Source of the DNA: Panorpa germanica | Taxonomy: Eukaryota; Arthropoda; Insecta; Mecoptera; Panorpidae | Direction: 5' to 3' | Length of the DNA stretch: 64,000 nt | Assembly: GCA_963678705.1 (NCBI GenBank) | Contig: OY783209.1 | Location: forward strand, 10,416,001-10,480,000 | Shown here: positions 57,909 through 64,000 of the stretch, piece by piece | Layout: every line of letters begins with the position of its first letter | Numbering within the stretch: the first letter of the stretch is position 1 | Made by a program: the position numbers and the translations under genes | The notes under the pieces: generated by a model | Seen by the model: only the letters and a program-made list of their open reading frames with translations | Database searches by the model: none | What the model was told of the DNA's origin: nothing

Positions 57909-58621
57909 TAAAAACAGGTTATGGTGTAGTTTTATTAATTTTAAATGTAGAAAATTCACGGCACATTCCAGAAGAAGCAACTATAACATGTTCAGACTTA
58001 AAGAACAAGATTAAAAATGTAATAAATTGTTCATGGCAGGAAGAATGCAACAAAGAAAGTGATAACAAACTGAGAAGGTCTTAAAAACCTTATTGACTTT
58101 ATCAACAAATTAATCTGTATATTTTAAATACCTAATACTTAAGTACTATAAATACTGGTATTTATAAATTATAAATTATGTATTACAAATGTTTTTAAAT
58201 GTATATATTGTTTAATAAGTGCTAATAACTTGTAACTGCTGTAATGTGTTCTTATTTAATTTATTTACCATCCACTTATTTCCGCTGCTAACACCGACAT
58301 TTCTTACTATGTCGATGCAAATATAATGTAAATATACATTAGACAAAATATTACTTCTACAATAATACACATTGTACTTATGTGTATGAGTGGTTGCCTT
58401 ATTTCAGGCTGAAATATCTGGAAATAAAATTACGCATGAAACCATTATCACAATTAGACACGGCACAATTAGATACCAATACACAAAGATACAAATATTC
58501 TAAAAACAAGAAAATACTCAAAGTCTGTATTTGAAATTACCTGTTATATAATATATATATAAAGTATTTATTTATTATTTTAATTATTACATTCCTGTTA
58601 TTTATAATTTGTTTTATCAAT
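57909..58621. other. Convergent 3' region between genes 5 and 6
   Basis: AATAAA on plus within a few bases of the gene 5 stop. On minus, AATAAA (TTTATT near 58567-58575) lies about 50 bp past the gene 6 stop. AT-rich, no repeat family. Confidence 0.55.
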
Positions 58622-61290
58622 CTATTCTCCTTTTTCTTTATATTTGTCTACTCTAATGTCAACAAAAGCATTTTTCAAACCAAAGTAGTACCAACCTAAG
58701 TACGGAAAGTACTTGTAAATGAATAAATCCACTCTGTGCATGAAGTTGTAATACATTCTGCCAACTGTATTTTTCAGAATGTAAGAATGAATCATAACCG
58801 ACATAAACAGAATAAATCGCGCATACCAGTCCAACTTCTTATAGGGTTGAGAACGTTTTGTGATGGCCGGTTTATCGAATTCCGTTTTATCCACATCCAA
58901 TATTGGCACTCTGTTTTCGTAGTAATCCGACTCCAGATATTCGTACCCTTCAATACCAACGAGTCTCCTCGTGAAGAACATTACCGCGTCGTAGTTCATC
59001 GTGGCGGAAAGTCCCGTCAAACCGTCAGTTAGAGCCTTGGTCATTCTGTTGAAGTCTTCGTCGTCCACGATCGCAATGCTGGGACGATACACTTTCTCCA
59101 AAATATCTTTGCAGATTAAAACGGTATCCTCAAACGATTCCCGACATATGTTAAACCTGGAACAGAAATTACTAATTACCAGGGATCAAAAACTGATTTT
59201 GTGTTCCGTAAAACCCTAAATATATGCAATAAGAGGAAGGGAGAAAAGAGGAAAAAGGGAAGAGAGGACATAGGTAAACAAGACGGAGTTAAAATACCTT
59301 TCTTCTATTCCCAGCATGTATCCAAAGCATCTCCAGAGGTGTGCGTATGCCACCAAATCCTCGATGTTGTTGTATGGTAAACCAAGATATTGGGGTCGCG
59401 TCAAAACCAATCCAATAAACGCAAATTGTGTCAAAGCGAGATCCTTCTGTGAAACTAAACCGATGCTGTGTTTGCACGCAGATTGGCTTGACATTAAATG
59501 ACGCTTCCGGATCATCAGCAGTGATTTCCAAGAGCTAAAAAGATTTTAAATAAAAATATTGTTTTTTTTTAATATAATTTCTCAGGCTTCCTAGGCACGT
59601 AGCCTTTTATCGCCTCTAATAATGTTCTGCTTTAAGGATAGTCCTCTTTTACACAGTATTAACTGCTTTATTCTTGTAATTGTGTGCAAAAATACAGATT
59701 ATTTTTAAATTTGGAACACGTTGTTTTTTTATTAAGAAATTTTAATAATCTCAGTCATGGTGTAATCGATTTTAAACCAATTTTTTGATAAGTTATCAAA
59801 CTCAAACTTTGAACATACATGATAATGCAAAACATTGTAGTGTAAATTTTTTAAAACATGTAGTCTAAATTTTAGTATGTAATTATTAACTATGCCACAC
59901 GCCTTTATTATTAAAAATTACACAATAAGTTTTTCCACTATCTGCACTAATATTATAATTCCAATGCATAAGTATTAATTATGTCGCAGGTAAAAAATGT
60001 AAAACAGTTATCTTGTATTAAATTAGCAAGTACAAAACGACAATTTATATTTGATAAGCAGAAAATTAAACTTGGAATTAGCTTGTTGCAAGATAGCAGG
60101 TATATAATCAGCACTACACGAATATTTTCAAGCTGGAGTTATGCATTTTAATTAAATAATTATTATACCTGGAGTTCTTCGTTAGTTTGATATCGTGCCA
60201 CAACACGACATGCAGAATAGTAGCTAGGTACCGCTTGTACGCCGTCACCGGAGTGGACGACCTCTCGGTGAACATCAACACCTTCAGAATGCTAGGAATT
60301 GCAAGCACGCCGATTAGTCCGCACAGGTTTGAGCTACCTACGGCGAAGTTATTTTCGTTATAAAATCGTTGTCCTCTGCAAGAAAATAAAAACAAATAAA
60401 TTGCATGTACTTTTTTCTTTTCTAAGGGTAAGCGACCACAAGTTCGCATGGTTCGCAGCAAGGTTAAAGATATAAAGTATGGGAGATGGTAGCTACACTG
60501 ATGACATAATCATCTGTTTCTTTATAATTACGTTAATAAATCTCTGGAAGTTACAACAAAATTATTATTATTATGAGACTTGTCTAATTATATATTGAGG
60601 TCATTAACATTGATTACGTCATTTGCGTTTTGTGTAAACAAAACAACAAATTTAATTGATCTGTGAGAATCTTTCAAGGTTGAACAGTTTATCGTTTTAT
60701 TCTTACGAAAGTCATCATCATTGCACGAACCAAAGTTTAAGTGAATCGTATTGTAAAACATATTGTGGACCTGACGATGGCTTTGAGTGAAAAGTTGAAA
60801 GCTACTGGTTTAATAAAGTAAATGTTTTGAACGTAGTGATATTTTAGTCAGTTAAATTTAAGCGAATCCTGAACCAATATGTATATATCTACAATATATT
60901 CACAAACCAGTTCTTTATTGCTTAATTAGAAAACCTTGAAATTTTAATTAATTAAATTATACTAATTGAAAGTGCATCACTATTTAGTTAATGTGTGTCA
61001 CGATAGTGTTACGTAATTCTTACGTAAAACTAATATTTTATAAATAAACGAATAACAAATAAATTTAACAACCTCCTGACTTTCTTTTCATCAAACCAAG
61101 GAGGTAGTTCCAGTTCAAGTTCCCCAGCTGATCCAACGTCACAAGGAACGTCTTTCCCTTCTTCCAGGAGATGGTCTAGGAAATCTTTAGCGGAGGGTAC
61201 TGCATCAATAAAGATCTGTTATAGCCACAACAAGTGTTTATAACTGTTTAACAGTTTGCAGATTAACTTACCTTCTTTTGCTCCGACCAT
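58622..61290 (-). CDS. MPAB/Lcp (DUF2236) oxygenase-like gene 6, 374 aa, divergent
   Basis: Minus-strand exons: 61290-61272 (MVGAKE plus one base), 61199-61073, 60375-60169, 59534-59298, 59156-58622; lengths 19/127/207/237/535, same phases as the other five. Protein: exon 2 starts VPSAKDFLDHLLEEG, so the Trp of the EWTPE motif is lost; then PCDVG, PPWFDEKKVRR; helix NLCGLIGVLAIPSILKVLMF; YKRYLATILH; IRKRHLMSSQSACKHS; SQKDLALTQFAFIG; FNICRESFEDT; MFFTRRLVGI; C-terminal hydrophobic part with KYFPYLGWYYFGLKNAFVDI and a YKEKGE tail. TTGTTCACAG before 61325 (minus strand) suggests a 5' UTR intron. No MITEs sit in its introns, unlike genes 1-5. It is the most diverged member by eye and the only one on the minus strand. 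Confidence 0.88.
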
Positions 61291-61596
61291 TATGCTGCAG
61301 TCAAATTGATATTATTTTAAACTGTGAACAAAAACACATATTACTGAAATATTAACGAACCAGAAAATGCAAATATTTGGTTTAGTATAGTATGTTTTGT
61401 ATTTATTCATTTGATAGTTTTTCTGGATATAAATTTGATCTCTGTGGTAACATCTCATGTGATACCAATTAAAAATACTTTCTGAATCTGTCTATTTGAT
61501 ATTTTAGAAGTTAAGGCCCACTTAAGCATATCGTTCTACGTCGTACTTGAAAAGAAATATTACAGTTGAAATTTGATCAACGTGATCATTGATGTT

Positions 61597-61786
61597 ATAG
61601 TTCAAATTACGAGAGTTCGGCGGCGACTCATACTTAAAACAAGTTGTGTGGTATAAACTGCCGACATAACTAAAAAGCACTGACTCACTTATTTTTCTAT
61701 AATGTTTATAGAAACGAATAGGATAAAATTCATTATCGTGTTATAGATTTATACCGCTCTTATGACCTTTTTTAAGTATAAGTCAG
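61597..61786. mobile_element. TATAGTCCAAAT-type MITE, right end missing
   Basis: Starts TATAGTTCAAATTACGAGAG and follows the family to TTTTAAGTATAAGTC, then stops. Just upstream of gene 6. Confidence 0.78.
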
Positions 61787-62255
61787 AGGGGGAGAATCCC
61801 TTACATTATATCGTTTAATATTTATTATTAAATTACAGAGCACAATGCGACTTATTAATTACAATAAGTTTATTCAAATATTTTAAATGCATTGAGCATT
61901 TATTTAATGGCAATGTAATTATGTCAAACTTTGGTAAGTAATAAACGATAAGCTTACGTAAAAAAAATGCATAAAATTTTACTTACATAAAGTTTAACAA
62001 ATATTTAAGGTAATATTCATGCTTTGTGTATATATAAATAATTAGCAAAATTAAAATTAGTGTCACTTACGCAAAAGAATGATTCGTATTTTGACTATGA
62101 ACACTTTAACAAAATAAAACAAACAAAAAAGTCGTCAAATATAAGTTTAAATGTTATCATATGATGCGATTGTGTTATCAAATAAACGATTAACTAAAAA
62201 GTCACTCATTCAATAAAAAATAATCAAAAAAACTAAATAAATGAACTCAATTGAT

Positions 62256-62400
62256 GTAGTCTAACGTCGAGTCAGTCCCGCATCCGAAACACTGACCAGT
62301 ACTCCTCAGCACTGACTGTTGTCAGAACCACCAAACGACGAATCGATTGCACTCTGGAGGTCTTGAGCTCTGGAACGGGTGGTCACAGAGTGTTCTGCAA
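62256..62400 (-). promoter_or_regulatory. GC-richer island upstream of gene 6, possible leader exon
   Basis: The only GC-richer block in the last 2.5 kb, on the correct side of gene 6 to be its untranslated first exon or promoter. Minus strand reads TCAGTGCTGAGGAG and GACTGACTCGACG. The overlapping minus ORF (62306-62614) is not convincing as protein outside this block. Confidence 0.3.
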
Positions 62401-62624
62401 GCACTAGGTTATTTAACTGACCATCATGCATAATAAACGCAATGTTGTTGTTAATATTTGTTGGTGGATTTCTCATGATATGGGGTTTTGTACAGATGTG
62501 CAAGTACAATGTACAAGGTACATTCCCGCAAAACACAAAACATGGAAACTGCCTTAATAAGTTTAAGTTGTTTAGACATGAGTGTACTTTAATTTTTATA
62601 ACTTGTTTGTCCAAGCTAGTGTAA

Positions 62625-63917
62625 TTCCATCATGCGGTTTCGAAGGTTAGAAAAAGCATATTTTCTCTAACTTTTTTTAATATAATAAATATAAAAATAA
62701 ATAAAGCAAGAATTATTGTCAACTCTTAAGCATAGAAAAAAGTAACAGACAGACAATGGGCCAGAGCATTGAAGATTAAGATCGGTGCATTAATTTTGAG
62801 AAATCTACTTTGAAAAGTAAAATTTTGAGAAAAATGTGATTCAATTGCGACGCTGCTAACCGACCTAGTCTAGTGAGTGAAATTTCCAAAAGCTTTCTCT
62901 TCCATAGCTTTACTCCGATTAATTTGAAACTTGTGGAAAATAATCTTAACATATTCTACTATTAGATAGGAACATCAAAAATGAAATATTTTATATTCTT
63001 TGCTATTTACCGTAAATTCGGTGAATGAATTGTGTCTTTTTGGTCAATTATTTTATTTATTTGGAATTAATAAAAACTTATTTTATACTTCTTTTTATTT
63101 ACATAGACCAGTATACTTGAATTACCAGTTTGTTTTTTACGTGTTGACCTATTTGCTTTTATCTCTAGAAGTTAAAGGAGAAAGTACAATATTTAAATCT
63201 GCAACTATCAGTTGGGTATGTGTGATGCAGTAGCTTTAGTAGATTGCAGTTTTAGTATAGTCATTTGTAAAGTTAGATTCACACTGGATTCAGTCGGTAC
63301 AATTATAACTAGATTTAATTGAATTTGCGTGGGAGTTAAACAAGAACGTAGTTTGAGATAGCTGTAGCTAAAGAAGGGCCCATATATTGAATATAGCCAC
63401 AGACCCCTATTAATCCAAGTACACCTGTCTGTTATCATTTTCCTTCGAATCATTTTTGCAATTTGTTTTATCCTAAAGTTAATGGAAGTAAATTACTACC
63501 TTAATATTATACCTACCTACCTACTTAATATTATGATAGTTGCCATTCGCAACATTGTTAGCCACGTATGTAAATTATGTGTAGTTACGGACACTTTGTA
63601 TAATTATATTTGGTAATTAATCCATTAAATAAAAATAACAATTTGACACAGGAAATATAAGTCAAGGAATTGAACTCAATTGTTCAGAAGTTTCGCCCAC
63701 TGTGCAATCTAGAGCCATTTTTTATTTAAGCGAGTCTATTAAATAAGATCGTAGGAAATTGCACATCAGAGATACAGCTTCAGAAACATATAGAGTATTA
63801 TATCTAAATGCTTAAGGTGTACAGACAGCTACATTACAATACTCTTTTTAAAATATTTAAGAAGCTTCAAAATAAATGGCCATTATTCAACGCACTGTGC
63901 GTTATTTTCAAGGACGT
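62625..63917. other. Right-hand spacer
   Basis: AT-rich, open frames short. No gene, RNA or repeat family recognised until the family-1 element at 63918. Confidence 0.35.
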
Positions 63918-64000
63918 AATTGGCTTGTGTCCTATGTCTTAATTTCTATAAAAGTGTACTATATATTAATAAAGTGGGTTACTAGAACCTCAAATGTTCA
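63918..64000 (-). mobile_element. Family-1 MITE, cut by window end
   Basis: Starts AATTGGCTTGTGTCCTATG and follows the reversed family 3' end to the last base of the window. Confidence 0.85.

Noticed and set aside
58736-59032. 98-aa plus ORF
   Set aside because: Antisense of gene 6 exon 5.
62306-62614. 102-aa minus ORF as a gene
   Set aside because: Only the GC-richer part resembles functional sequence; most of the ORF is AT-rich and no splice partner is visible. Kept only as a possible leader of gene 6.
1-64000. CRISPR array, operons, bacterial insertion sequences
   Set aside because: Regular short repeats with unique spacers are absent; introns, SINEs and LTR elements show a eukaryotic genome.

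Overview
This is an animal nuclear sequence, very probably from an insect. It is AT-rich, its genes are split by GT/AG introns, and it is crowded with short terminal-inverted-repeat DNA elements, tRNA-derived SINEs and an LTR element. Lepidoptera is my guess from overall texture only. No bacterial, phage or CRISPR features are present. All gene models below were assembled by eye from reading frames, splice sites and matching exon phases.

Layout. (1) 1-372, minus strand: the 5' two coding exons of a huntingtin-interacting protein K (HYPK) gene, which runs off the left edge. (2) 2131-8234, plus: a complete seven-exon TRAFD1-like zinc-finger gene (378 aa). (3) 10040-61290: a cluster of six paralogous genes of the MPAB/Lcp/DUF2236 oxygenase-like family, five on plus and the last on minus. 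All six share one architecture: a tiny first coding exon (19 nt in five, 25 nt in one), then exons of exactly 127, 207 and 237 nt and a last exon of about 517-538 nt, encoding 368-375 aa. Genes 4 and 5 are nearly identical over exons 3-5 and look recently duplicated or converted. Gene 6 is the most divergent and converges tail-to-tail on gene 5. (4) 61291-64000: no confident gene.

Mobile DNA fills the introns and spacers. Family 1 has ends AATGGGCTTGTGTCC, is about 640 bp and has 11 copies or fragments. Family 2 has ends CCCAGTAAACA and four internal types of about 160, 255, 296 and 850 bp, with about 15 copies, most flanked by an identical but variable dinucleotide. Others are a TATAGTCCAAAT-ended MITE, a hAT-like MITE, PIF/Harbinger-like MITEs with TAA target duplications, several fold-back elements, one intact SINE with a 13-bp target duplication and three SINE fragments. 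The large first intron of gene 2 holds a nest: a Harbinger-like element, a second one inside it, and inside that a 7.35-kb LTR retrotransposon with LTRs that look identical, a 4-bp target duplication and only a gag-like ORF.

The oxygenase-like paralogs are presumably membrane-associated haem enzymes by family membership, but their substrate is unknown. HYPK and TRAFD1 are unrelated housekeeping or signalling neighbours. Three GC-richer exon-like islands and one antisense ORF with a promoter-like island remain unexplained.
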